From positions 62,001 through 126,000 of the forward strand of contig NZ_BNAD01000003.1 in the NCBI RefSeq assembly GCF_014653115.1: a stretch of 64,000 nt of DNA. The letters run 5' to 3'. The stretch is from Nocardioides flavus (ex Wang et al. 2016). Its GTDB lineage: Bacteria; Actinomycetota; Actinomycetes; Propionibacteriales; Nocardioidaceae. Position 1 is the stretch's first letter; each line of letters starts with the position of its first letter. The translations under genes were made by a program, and so were the position numbers. Shown piece after piece: positions 45,940 to 54,470 of this stretch. The notes under the pieces are model-generated. The model searched no databases. It saw nothing but the letters and a program-made list of their open reading frames with translations, and was not told where the DNA came from.

Positions 45940-46692
45940 CTAGCCCCTCCGGGCCCCCGGGCCAACAGCCGGGTCACCCCTCGGTCCTCCACCCTCGTGC
46001 GGGCGGGTCTGCGTGCGCCTGCGGGTCCCAGCCACGGCGGCGATCGCGACCGGCGGCAGGCCCACGGCCTCGAGCGCCCGCTGGGCTTCGCGCGCCGTCG
46101 AACCGGTCGTGACGACGTCGTCGCAGACCACGACGTACGCCGCCCGCCGCCGGCGCACGGCCCGCGCGAGCGCGGCCGAGGGACAGTGCATCGAGCCGGC
46201 CATGTTGGCTGCGCGGTCCCCCGCGCCGAGACCGGCCTGGTCGGCCGCCCCGCGCGAGACCAGCAGCGGCGCGAGCGCGACCGGTCGCTCGCCGCGCAGC
46301 GCCCGCGCGGCCGTGCGCACGAGCGCGGAGGTCGCCTCGTAGCCGCGCCGGCGTCCGGCGCCGGGGCGGGACGGCACGGGCACCAGCAGCAGCGGCACAC
46401 TGGGCTCGAGCCCGGCCGTCGCGCCCCGCACGGCATCGGCCAGCAGGGCGCCCAGCACGCGCCGGTGCCCCCACTGTCCGCGGTCCTTGTGGCCCACCAC
46501 GAGAGCCCGCACGGCACCGTCGTACGACTCGGTCACCCAGGGCGTGACCAGGCCCGCGGGCACTGGTGAGGGCCACGCGACCCGCGCGGTGCCGGACAGG
46601 CCCGCCCGGCACGCGGGGCACAGCATCCGCCCGGGGCGGTCACAGCCCACGCAGCGGCTGCCGAGGAACAGGTCGAGGGCCTCGTCGAGCAC
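45940..46692 (-). CDS. ComF family phosphoribosyltransferase-like protein
   Basis: The 250-residue protein has an N-terminal zinc ribbon (CVGC and CPAC, residues 14-30), a central part typical of ComF (LVVGHKDRGQWG) and the phosphoribosyltransferase loop VVVCDDVVTTGST near residue 195. ComF proteins act in DNA uptake in naturally competent bacteria; in actinobacteria the function is unclear. I used the GTG at 46692 (VLDEALDLFLGSRC), as in relatives; the longer frame reads into lpqB. Confidence 0.88.
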   Translation of the reverse strand: MLDEALDLFLGSRCVGCDRPGRMLCPACRAGLSGTARVAWPSPVPAGLVTPWVTESYDGAVRALVVGHKDRGQWGHRRVLGALLADAVRGATAGLEPSVPLLLVPVPSRPGAGRRRGYEATSALVRTAARALRGERPVALAPLLVSRGAADQAGLGAGDRAANMAGSMHCPSAALARAVRRRRAAYVVVCDDVVTTGSTAREAQRALEAVGLPPVAIAAVAGTRRRTQTRPHEGGGPRGDPAVGPGARRG

Positions 46693-46751
46693 CCGCCCAT
46701 GCCAGCAGCCCGGCCACGCGCCGCGCAACGCGACGACCGCAGCCCTGTGGA

Positions 46752-48488
46752 TCAGCCCACGTAGGTGAGGGACGTCAGCCCCCGGGGCAGGTCGGGCACC
46801 GGCCGTTCGGGGCGGGTCAGGCTGGTCACCTCGCGGCCGGCGAGGGCGTAGACCTCGCCGTCGGCCGGGGTGGACACGAGCGTGCGGACCCGCCCGCGCA
46901 GGCTCGTCGTGCCGCCCGTCGAGATCCCTCCGGGCGCGCCGTCGACCGAGATCGTGCGCACCTGGGAGAACTCGTCGTTGATGTCGCTCAGCACCGACAC
47001 CGTCGTCGGCGAGCGCCACGCGACGTCACGGATCCGCGCGGTGCCCTCGGCGGGCAGGGACAGCGTGCGGGGCCGGGTGAAGCCGAGGACGGCCCCGGCG
47101 ACGTCGTGGCGCACGCGCACGGACACGACGCGGTCCGCCGAACGCCCGCGGACGACGGCCACCAGCCGGCTGCCGTCGCGCGAGACGATGAGCTCGGTGA
47201 GACGGCGGCCCGTCAGGCCCGGGACGACCCGCTCCTCCGCCGTGCCGTCGGCGACCTGGACCACGCGCGCACGACCCGCGCCGCGGTCCAGCACCCACAC
47301 CCGGTCCCGGTGGTCCCAGTGCGGGCGGGCCAGGTCGACCGCACCGACCACGGGCGTCGTCACCTCGCCCGTCGTCGCGTCGGTCGGGGCGAGGAGGAGC
47401 TCGCTGCCGGCGTCCGAGACCGCCGCTACCCGCGTCCCGGGGAGGTTGACGCCGATCGATCGCAGGCCGTAGACAGGCTCCCCGAACGGGCCGGCCGTCG
47501 GGCGCAGGTCGTCCACCCGCCCCGCGACGACGCTGTCCTGGTCGAGGGCGAACAGGTCGGTGCTCGCGCGGTCGCCGTTGGGGTCGTACGCGGCGCCGAA
47601 GCCGAGGTTGACCGGCGCCAACCCGCCGGGTCCGTTGAAGGTGCGCTCACCGATGCTCAGCTCGACGGCACTGATCCGCGGCTCCTGGCCGAGGGTCCAC
47701 ACGAGCTGGGCGAGCATCCGCTGGGCCGTCTCCTCGTCCACCGCGTCCGGGTCGCCGGACAGCGCCACCCGGGCGATGCCCGACTCGATGGGCAACAGGC
47801 CGGGCGTGGTCCCGGGTGGGAAGAAGCTGCGCGTGACGTCGCGCGAGTCCTCATCGCGTGGGGTCAGCAGGCCGCGCACCAGCGAAGAGGCGTACTGGTC
47901 GCCACGCGGGACGAAGACCGGCTCGGGGACGAGCACCTCCGCGGTGGGGTCGAAGTAGTAGAGGGCGGCTCGCTCGTACCAGTCGTCGAACCACGAGTCC
48001 GGGACGATGAGCGCGTCGGGGAGGTCGTCGATGCGCCACTCGCCGTCCTCCTGGACCAGGCGCAGCGACAGCCGGGCACCGGCGTCCGTGCGTTGCCACG
48101 CGCCCCGCGCGTCGTAGGTGTTGACCTCGCTCAGCGGCACGCGCACCGAGGTCCCGACGGAGGCGACGCCCAGCTCGCCGTAGGTGAGGATCTGCTGCTC
48201 CGGGGTCCAGCGCTCCGCCGCCTCGCGCGAGAGGAACTGGCGTGCGACCGTCATCCGGACCGGGGTGGCCTTCATCGCCTCGAAGAAGCCGGCCACGATG
48301 TCGGCGGCCGGATCACCGTCCTGCGGAGGACGCGGGTCGAAGGAGATGCCGGGCACGTCGTCGGCACCGGTGGTGACCTCGGACTCCACGACCGGCCCGG
48401 AGGTCGGCATCCGGACGCAGCCGGCCAGCAGCGCCACGGCGACGAGCGCACCCGCCGTGCGCGCCGTGCGTAGGACCCGGGACCTCAC
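46752..48488 (-). CDS. lpqB: Lipoprotein LpqB, MtrAB accessory
   Basis: The 578-residue precursor has a lipoprotein signal (ALVAVALLAGC, Cys24) followed by a GerMN-type domain (about 180-290) and a beta-propeller-like C-terminal half. LpqB interacts with the extracytoplasmic part of MtrB and tunes MtrA phosphorylation in mycobacteria. GTG 48488 overlaps the mtrB stop (GTGA). The order mtrA-mtrB-lpqB is conserved through actinobacteria. Confidence 0.93.
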   Translation of the reverse strand: MRSRVLRTARTAGALVAVALLAGCVRMPTSGPVVESEVTTGADDVPGISFDPRPPQDGDPAADIVAGFFEAMKATPVRMTVARQFLSREAAERWTPEQQILTYGELGVASVGTSVRVPLSEVNTYDARGAWQRTDAGARLSLRLVQEDGEWRIDDLPDALIVPDSWFDDWYERAALYYFDPTAEVLVPEPVFVPRGDQYASSLVRGLLTPRDEDSRDVTRSFFPPGTTPGLLPIESGIARVALSGDPDAVDEETAQRMLAQLVWTLGQEPRISAVELSIGERTFNGPGGLAPVNLGFGAAYDPNGDRASTDLFALDQDSVVAGRVDDLRPTAGPFGEPVYGLRSIGVNLPGTRVAAVSDAGSELLLAPTDATTGEVTTPVVGAVDLARPHWDHRDRVWVLDRGAGRARVVQVADGTAEERVVPGLTGRRLTELIVSRDGSRLVAVVRGRSADRVVSVRVRHDVAGAVLGFTRPRTLSLPAEGTARIRDVAWRSPTTVSVLSDINDEFSQVRTISVDGAPGGISTGGTTSLRGRVRTLVSTPADGEVYALAGREVTSLTRPERPVPDLPRGLTSLTYVG

Positions 48489-50086
48489 GCGGACTCCCGG
48501 GCGTCGGTCGGCACCAGCGGGAGCGGCGAGTGCCGCAGCTGGGTGCCGAGCTGGCGCGGCAGCGTCAGGCGGAACTGGGCACCCTCGCCGGGGCGTCCCC
48601 ACGCCTGCAGCCAGCCGCCGTGCAGGTGGGTGTCCTCGAGCGAGATCGACAGCCCGAGACCGGTGCCGCCGCTGGTGCGAGCGCGCGCGGGGTCGGCCCG
48701 CCAGAACCGGTTGAACACCATCGCCGACTCCCCCGGACCGAGCCCCACCCCGTGGTCACGTACCGCGATCGCGGCCGACTGGCGGTCGGCGCCGACGAAG
48801 ACCTCGACGTCGCGGCTCTCGGCGTGGTCGATGGCGTTGGTGACCAGGTTGCGCACGATCCGCTCCACCCGGCGTACGTCGGCCTCCGCGACGCACGGGG
48901 TCCCGGGGTCGTGCAGCACGACACGCGTGTCGCGCTGCGCGGCTAGCACCGAGGTCATGTCGACCACGCGGCGCGCGACGTCGACCAGGTCGACGTCCTC
49001 GGTCTCGAGGACCGCGGCGCCTGCGTCGAAACGACTGATCTCGAGGAGGTCGGCGAGCAGCGTCTCGAAGCGGTCGAGCTCCTTCTGCAGCAGCTCGGCG
49101 GCGCGACCCGTCACCGGGTCGAGGAAGGGCCGCGCGTCGTGGATCACGTCGCTGGCCATGCGGACGGTGGTGATCGGGGTGCGCAGCTCGTGGGAGACGT
49201 CGGAGACGAAGCGTCGTTGCAGCCGGCTCAGCTCCTCGAGCTGACGGATCTGCTTCTGCAGGTTGGAAGCCATCTGGTTGAACGACATGGCCAGGCGCGC
49301 GAGGTCGTCCTCCCCTGTGACGCGCAGGCGCTCCTGGAGCTGTCCGGCGGCGAGGCGCTCGGCGACCCGGCGCGCCATCCGGATCGGCGTGACCACCTGC
49401 CGGGTCACCAGCCAGGTCAGGCCGGCGACGAGCAGGAGCAGCGGCACGCCCGCGATGAGCATCGCGCGGGACACGAGCGCGAGCGTCTCCTGCTGCTCGG
49501 CCAGCGGGTAGAGGTAGTAGAGCGTGTAGGGGTTGTCGTCGGCCGGGAGCCGCACCTGGCTGCCCACGACGATGCCGGGCCCCGCCGGGAGTCCGTCGAT
49601 GGGGCGCGTCGTACGGATGTCGGTGTAGGTCCACGCCGTCGGCGCCAGCTGGTCGAAGTGGTCCTCGAGCGTCTCGGGCACGCTCGAGAGATCGAGGCCC
49701 TCGGTGAACTTGGCGCCGCCGTCGGCGAGCCGCACGCTGTCGCCGACGGGCGGGGAGAGCACGACGGCGAAGCCGCGGGTGGCGCCGCGCGCCTGGATCG
49801 GCTCGACGAGCGCCTGCTGCTGCGCGGACTCGTCGCCGACGATCCCGGACTCGGCCGCGAGGGCCGTACGGGCGGCCTCGGTCTCACCCTCGGCCTCCTG
49901 CACGACGGCGGCGACGCGGTTGTCGAGGAGGCCGTCGCGGGTCTGCTGGATGAGGAACCAGCCGACGATGCCGACGACGGCCGCCGAGAGCAGCACCGTG
50001 CTGACCACGACGCGCGCCTGCACCGAGCGCCGCCAGAAGGCGGGCCCGTGCCGCAGCGCCGGCGGGAGCCGGTCGCGCATGCTCAC
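48485..50086 (-). CDS. mtrB: Sensor histidine kinase MtrB
   Basis: The 533-residue kinase has a first membrane helix (residues 26-47), an extracellular sensor domain of about 160 residues, a second helix (MLIAGVPLLLLVAGLTWLV), a HAMP domain, the phosphoacceptor His in SHELRTPITTVR, the N box (NLVTNAIDH) and G boxes (DHGVGLGPG, GGTGLGLSIS). It phosphorylates MtrA and controls cell division, cell-wall turnover and osmotic response. Start is GTG 50086 or ATG 50080, only two residues apart. Confidence 0.95.
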   Translation of the reverse strand: MSMRDRLPPALRHGPAFWRRSVQARVVVSTVLLSAAVVGIVGWFLIQQTRDGLLDNRVAAVVQEAEGETEAARTALAAESGIVGDESAQQQALVEPIQARGATRGFAVVLSPPVGDSVRLADGGAKFTEGLDLSSVPETLEDHFDQLAPTAWTYTDIRTTRPIDGLPAGPGIVVGSQVRLPADDNPYTLYYLYPLAEQQETLALVSRAMLIAGVPLLLLVAGLTWLVTRQVVTPIRMARRVAERLAAGQLQERLRVTGEDDLARLAMSFNQMASNLQKQIRQLEELSRLQRRFVSDVSHELRTPITTVRMASDVIHDARPFLDPVTGRAAELLQKELDRFETLLADLLEISRFDAGAAVLETEDVDLVDVARRVVDMTSVLAAQRDTRVVLHDPGTPCVAEADVRRVERIVRNLVTNAIDHAESRDVEVFVGADRQSAAIAVRDHGVGLGPGESAMVFNRFWRADPARARTSGGTGLGLSISLEDTHLHGGWLQAWGRPGEGAQFRLTLPRQLGTQLRHSPLPLVPTDARESA

Positions 50087-50108
50087 CGAGGACTCACCCA
50101 GGATCCAC

Positions 50109-50807
50109 TCAGGACTTGCCGGCCTTGTAGCCCACGCCGCGCACGGTCACGACGACCTCGGGGTTCTCCGGGTCGTGCTCGACCTTGGAGCGCAGGCGTT
50201 GGACGTGCACATTGACCAGACGGGTGTCGGCGCTGTGCCGGTAGCCCCAGACCTGCTCGAGCAGCACCTCGCGGGTGAAGACCTGCCAGGGCTTGCGGGC
50301 CAGGCACACCAGCAGGTCGAACTCGAGGGGGGTGAGGTTGATCGGCGCTCCGTCGCGGGTCACCGAGTGGCCCGCCACGTCGATGGAGATGTCGCCGATG
50401 GTGAGGCCCTCGTCGGGCGTGACGTCGTTGCGGCGCACCCGGGCGCGGACCCGGGCGATGAGCTCCTTGGGCTTGAACGGCTTGACGATGTAGTCGTCGG
50501 CCCCCGACTCGAGACCGACGACGACGTCGACGGTGTCGCCCTTGGCGGTCAGCATCACGATCGGGACGCCGGACTCTGCGCGGATCTCCTTGCACACGTC
50601 GATGCCGTCCTTGCCGGGCAGCATCAGGTCGAGCAGGACGAGGTCGGGGCGGTAGTCGCGGAATGCGTCGAGGGCCACGTCACCGCGACCGACGATGCGA
50701 CTGTCGAACCCCTCCTGGCGCAGCACGATGGAGAGCATCTCCGCCAGGGAGGCGTCGTCGTCGACGACGAGCACGCTGCCGCGAGCGGGCTCGGCAAGGT
50801 CGGTCAT
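50109..50807 (-). CDS. mtrA: Response regulator MtrA
   Basis: The 232-residue OmpR-family regulator has a receiver domain (VVDDD near 15-18, phosphoacceptor Asp60 in LLDLMLPG, Lys in IVKPFKPKEL) and a winged-helix domain (EVLLEQVWGYRHSADTRLVN to VRGVGYKAG). MtrA is an essential regulator of cell cycle and cell-wall genes in mycobacteria and of antibiotic and development genes in Streptomyces. It is followed by mtrB after 22 bases. Confidence 0.96.
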   Translation of the reverse strand: MTDLAEPARGSVLVVDDDASLAEMLSIVLRQEGFDSRIVGRGDVALDAFRDYRPDLVLLDLMLPGKDGIDVCKEIRAESGVPIVMLTAKGDTVDVVVGLESGADDYIVKPFKPKELIARVRARVRRNDVTPDEGLTIGDISIDVAGHSVTRDGAPINLTPLEFDLLVCLARKPWQVFTREVLLEQVWGYRHSADTRLVNVHVQRLRSKVEHDPENPEVVVTVRGVGYKAGKS

Positions 50808-50823
50808 GGGCCAAGTGTAGGGC

Positions 50824-50857
50824 GGGGCCCCGCTCCACCAGCGTGGAAAGGGGCCCC
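50824..50857 (-). terminator. Hairpin between sahH and mtrA
   Basis: Two GGGGCCCC blocks (50824-50831 and 50850-50857) can pair to an 8-bp stem around 18 bases. It follows the sahH stop by 20 bases on the minus strand and precedes mtrA. It probably ends the sahH transcript, so mtrA needs its own promoter in the short remaining space or relies on read-through. Confidence 0.55.
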
Positions 50858-50877
50858 GACCGGGAGCCGTCGACGGC

Positions 50878-52329
50878 TCAGTAGCGGTAGTGCTCGGACT
50901 TGTACGGGCCCTCGATCGGCACGCCGAGGTAGGCGGCCTGCTCCTTGGTGAGCTCGGTCAGCTCGACACCGAGGGCGTCGAGGTGCAGGCGCGCGACCTC
51001 CTCGTCGAGGTGCTTGGGGAGCACGTGCACGCCGAGCTCGTAGTCATCGGCCTTGGCGAAGAGCTCGATCTGCGCCAGCACCTGGTTGGTGAAGGAGTTG
51101 GACATCACGAACGACGGGTGGCCGGTGGCGTTGCCCAGGTTGAGCAGGCGACCCTCGGAGAGCACGATGATCTTCTTGCCGGGCTCGCCGTCCTCGCCGG
51201 GGAAGATCCACTGGTGGACCTGCGGCTTGATCTCGTCCTTGACGATGCCCGGGATCTTGGCGAGGCCCGCCATGTTGATCTCGTTGTCGAAGTGGCCGAT
51301 GTTCCCGACGATCGCCTGGTGCTTCATCTTGTGGAAGTGCTCCACGGTGATGATGTTGAAGTTGCCGGTCGTGGTGATGAAGATGTCGGCGGTCTCGACG
51401 ACGGACTCGAGGCGCTTGACCTCGTAACCGTCCATCGCGGCCTGGAGGGCGCAGATCGGGTCGATCTCGGTGACGATGACGCGCGCACCCTGGCCGCGCA
51501 GGGACTCCGCGGAGCCCTTGCCGACGTCGCCGTAGCCGCACACGACCGCGACCTTGCCGCCGATCATGACGTCGGTGGCGCGGTTGATGCCGTCGATCAG
51601 GGAGTGGCGGCAGCCGTACTTGTTGTCGAACTTGGACTTGGTGACGGAGTCGTTGACGTTGATCGCCGGGAAGAGGAGGGTGCCCTCCTTGAACCGCTCG
51701 TAGAGGCGCAGCACGCCGGTGGTGGTCTCCTCGGAGACGCCCTTGACGAGCGGGGCGCGCCTGGTCCAGCGCTGCGGGTCGGCCTCGAGCGAGCGAGCCA
51801 GCACGCGCAGCACCTCCTTGAACTCCTCGTTGTCGGTGGAGTCCTGCGACGGCACGGCACCGGCCTTCTCGTACTCCACACCGAGGTGCAGCAGCATCGT
51901 GATGTCGCCGCCGTCGTCGAGCAGCATGTTGGGGCCGCCCTCGGGGAAGTCGAAGACCTTCTCGGCCTCGTCCCAGTACTCGGCGAGGGTCTCGCCCTTC
52001 CAGGCGAAGACCGGGACGCCACGGGGGTCCTCCGGCGTGCCGCCCTTCGACGGGGGGCCGACGACGACCGCGGCGGCGGCGTGGTCCTGGGTGGAGAAGA
52101 TGTTGCAGGTGGCCCAGCGGATGTCGGCACCGAGGGCCGCGAGGGTCTCGATCAGCACGGCGGTCTGGATCGTCATGTGCAGCGAGCCGGCGATCCGGGC
52201 GCCCGCGAGGGGCTGCTCCTTGCCGTAGCGCTCGCGCATCGCCATCAGGCCCGGCATCTCGTGCTCGGCGAGCTCGATCTCCTTGCGGCCGTAGGCGGCG
52301 AGGGTGAGGTCAGCGACGTGGTAGTCCAT
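50878..52329 (-). CDS. ahcY: Adenosylhomocysteinase
   Basis: The 483-residue enzyme hydrolyses S-adenosylhomocysteine to adenosine and homocysteine with bound NAD. Family motifs are [16 protein letters not shown], the NAD loop [15 protein letters not shown], and the C-terminal KSEHYRY. The long form with the 40-residue insert typical of mycobacteria and plants is present. An AGGAG lies six bases before the ATG at 52329. It keeps methyltransferases free of product inhibition. Confidence 0.97.
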   Translation of the reverse strand: MDYHVADLTLAAYGRKEIELAEHEMPGLMAMRERYGKEQPLAGARIAGSLHMTIQTAVLIETLAALGADIRWATCNIFSTQDHAAAAVVVGPPSKGGTPEDPRGVPVFAWKGETLAEYWDEAEKVFDFPEGGPNMLLDDGGDITMLLHLGVEYEKAGAVPSQDSTDNEEFKEVLRVLARSLEADPQRWTRRAPLVKGVSEETTTGVLRLYERFKEGTLLFPAINVNDSVTKSKFDNKYGCRHSLIDGINRATDVMIGGKVAVVCGYGDVGKGSAESLRGQGARVIVTEIDPICALQAAMDGYEVKRLESVVETADIFITTTGNFNIITVEHFHKMKHQAIVGNIGHFDNEINMAGLAKIPGIVKDEIKPQVHQWIFPGEDGEPGKKIIVLSEGRLLNLGNATGHPSFVMSNSFTNQVLAQIELFAKADDYELGVHVLPKHLDEEVARLHLDALGVELTELTKEQAAYLGVPIEGPYKSEHYRY

Positions 52330-52422
52330 CAGTTTCTCCTGGCGTCGAGGAGCTGCGTCTGCGCCGCACATCTGTGCATCGTCGGGATCTCCCGCGCGGA
52401 CCAGACGAGGGTAGGACCGCCC

Positions 52423-53550
52423 TCAGCGATTCGGAGAATCCTCGGACGTCCCGCCCGCGGAGGTCTCGCCGTGGGCCACGCCGTCGTCCGAGGCGTCAGC
52501 CCCCGTCTGCCCCTCGGCGCTCTCCGCTGCGTGGCTGTCGCCGTGGCCGCCGCCGATCCCGAAGGCGTGCAGCACGGCCAGCACGATGCCGCCGACGACC
52601 AGGCCCACGACGCCGGAGACCACGGTGTTGAGCACCCAGCCGAGCGTGCCGCCGAGGGCTCCGCCGACGGCCTCGTGGACCGCGTCCTCCCAGTGGTGGA
52701 CGAGGCCGTACGGGGCGTGGAGCGCGTCGCCGACAGCGGTGCCCTCGAGCAGGCCGTCGTGGCCGCCGATCTCGTAGAGGCTGACCAGCAGGATGTGGCC
52801 GCCGACCCACAGCATGGCCAGCGTGCCGATGAGCGAGATCGCGGAGAGGAGGCGCGGCATCGCCGAGACCAGGGCGAGGCCGATGCGCTGCGCGCCCTTG
52901 GACGGCTTCTCCGCGAGGTGCAGGCCGACGTCGTCCATCTTCACGATGAGGGCGACGACGCCGTAGACGAGGACCGTGATCAGCACGGCGACCGCGGCGA
53001 GGACGATGGCGCGCATCCAGATGCTGGCGTCCGGGTCGGAGCTGACGACCTCCTTGAGCGCGATGACCATGATCTCGGCGCTCAGGATGAAGTCGGTGCG
53101 GATGGCGCCGGCGACGGTCTTGGCCTCGTGCTCGGGGCTCAGCTCCCCCGTGCTGGTCAGCTCGGCCTCGGCCTCCTCGGCCACCGGCTCGTGGTGGCTG
53201 ATCTTCTCCCACACCTTGTGCGCGCCCTCGTAGGCGAGGAAGCCACCACCGAAGATGAGGATCACCGGGAGGAGCCACGGCAGGAACTGCCCGAGCAGCA
53301 CGGCCGCGGGCAGGATGAACAGCATCTTGTTGCGCAGCGAGCCGATGGCGATCTTCTTGATGATCGGCAGCTCGCGCGCGGCGGGTGACCCGTGGAGGTA
53401 CTGCGGGGTGACGGCGGTGTCGTCGACCACCACGCCCGCCGCCTTCATGCTGGCGCGCCCGGCGGCGGCGCCGACGTCGTCCACGCTGGCTGCGGCGATG
53501 CGCGCGAGGGCGGCGACGTCGTCGAGGAGGGCGAACAGTCCGCCGGCCAT
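52423..53550 (-). CDS. DUF808 family membrane protein
   Basis: The 375-residue protein has the DUF808 (YedI) start GGLFALLDDVAALARIAA and about six membrane segments, with RTDFILSAEIMVIALKEV conserved in the family. A His/Gly/Asp-rich tail (GGGHGDSHAAE) closes the protein. The function is unknown; transport has been suggested for the family. It is a single gene before the decay zone. Confidence 0.88.
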   Translation of the reverse strand: MAGGLFALLDDVAALARIAAASVDDVGAAAGRASMKAAGVVVDDTAVTPQYLHGSPAARELPIIKKIAIGSLRNKMLFILPAAVLLGQFLPWLLPVILIFGGGFLAYEGAHKVWEKISHHEPVAEEAEAELTSTGELSPEHEAKTVAGAIRTDFILSAEIMVIALKEVVSSDPDASIWMRAIVLAAVAVLITVLVYGVVALIVKMDDVGLHLAEKPSKGAQRIGLALVSAMPRLLSAISLIGTLAMLWVGGHILLVSLYEIGGHDGLLEGTAVGDALHAPYGLVHHWEDAVHEAVGGALGGTLGWVLNTVVSGVVGLVVGGIVLAVLHAFGIGGGHGDSHAAESAEGQTGADASDDGVAHGETSAGGTSEDSPNR

Positions 53551-53623
53551 GGTGGGTCCTTCGGGTCGTGGAGTGGGTCGGGCTGCAGCCTATCGGCGCT
53601 GCGCGGCGCGGGACGCTGGCCGT

Positions 53624-53925
53624 CGTCCGCGTCGGCACGCCTTCGAGTCCCTCGACCCGGACCGTACGGCGCTCGTCGTGGTGGACGTGATGCCCTTCCT
53701 CGTGCGCGAGTCGGCCCACGTGCGCGGGATCGTGCCGCGGGTCAATCGCCTGGCAGGTGCGCTCCGCGGCGCCGGCGGCACCGTGGCGTGGGTCGTCCCG
53801 GCGTACTCCCCGCCCACGCCGAAGGACCGCGAGTTCTTCGGCGAGGAGGTGGCCGAGCGGTACGGCGACGTACGCCCCACGAGCGCGGTGCTGGACCTGG
53901 TGGAGGCAGGGAGTGCGCAGGCGCT
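53624..53925 (+). pseudogene. Truncated isochorismatase-like hydrolase
   Basis: The frame RHAFESLDPDRTALVVVDVM, then VRGIVPRVNRLAGALRGAGG and YSPPTPKDREFFGEEVAERYG, is the N-terminal half of an isochorismatase-family hydrolase, including the Asp of VVVDVM. No start codon or ribosome binding site lies before it. After VLDLVEAG (about 53910) the frame becomes antisense to a GNAT remnant. The second half with the catalytic Cys is missing. The fragment is probably the result of a deletion joining two convergent genes. Confidence 0.7.
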
Positions 53926-54241
53926 CGACGAGCTCGTCGTGGGGTGCCGTGGCCAGGCCGGTCCCCCACGTGTCGAGCGCGGTGCCGAAGTGCAGCACCT
54001 CCTCGCCGCGCAGCGCAGCGAAGCCGGCGATCCGCCCTCCTTCCTCAACCACGAGGCACTCGATCGCGGGGTCGGCGATCTCCTCGCGCCAGCGAGCCGC
54101 GACCTGCTCGCGCGGAAACGGGTACCGGTCCTAGGGGAACACGTCGGACAGTCCCGCGATCGCCGCGGGCTCCTGTACCGCGACGACGCCGGGCACGTCC
54201 CCGGGGCGCATGGGGCGCAGGACGTGGTTGCGACCGGGCAT
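53926..54241 (-). pseudogene. Truncated GNAT acetyltransferase with in-frame amber stop
   Basis: From ATG 54241 the frame reads MPGRNHVLRPMRPGDVPGVV to AGLSDVFP, hits TAG at 54131-54133, and continues in the same frame with DRYPFPREQVAARWREEIAD, VVEEGGRIAGFAALRG and TALDTWGTGLAT. In intact GNATs the stop position would be Gln (CAG to TAG). The last 50 residues with the second half of the acetyl-CoA fold are gone, replaced by the antisense of an isochorismatase fragment. The gene is clearly dead. Confidence 0.7.
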
Positions 54242-54358
54242 GGCGGGAAGAGTAGGCGCCAGGGCCGACCCGTCGCTTCCTCCTTGGCCGAGCAGTCCCC
54301 GTGAGCTGGCCTCGACTGTCGGCGAGGGACGGGCGGGCCTCTCGACACCCCGCCCGGC

Positions 54359-54439
54359 GCTGGTCGAGGAGGCACGAAGTCCCGTCACGAGACCCCCGCC
54401 CCCGCTGGTCGAGGAGGGACGAAGTCCCGTCACGAGGCC
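54359..54439. repeat. Direct repeat pair upstream of the HNH gene
   Basis: A unit of about 35 bases, GCTGGTCGAGGAGG followed by C or G and ACGAAGTCCCGTCACGAG, occurs at 54359 and again 45 bases later at 54404. The second copy has a perfect small hairpin GGGAC-GAA-GTCCC (54416-54428). From memory, similar elements are frequent next to DUF222-HNH genes in Nocardioides. They may be ends of a mobile element or REP-type repeats. Confidence 0.8.
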
Positions 54440-54470
54440 ACTGTCAGTGGCGTCCTCTAGAGTCGAACAC

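Noticed and set aside
52330..52422. SAH riboswitch before ahcY
   Set aside because: A GAGGAGCTGCG stretch resembling part of the motif is on the opposite strand and no pseudoknot partners are seen.
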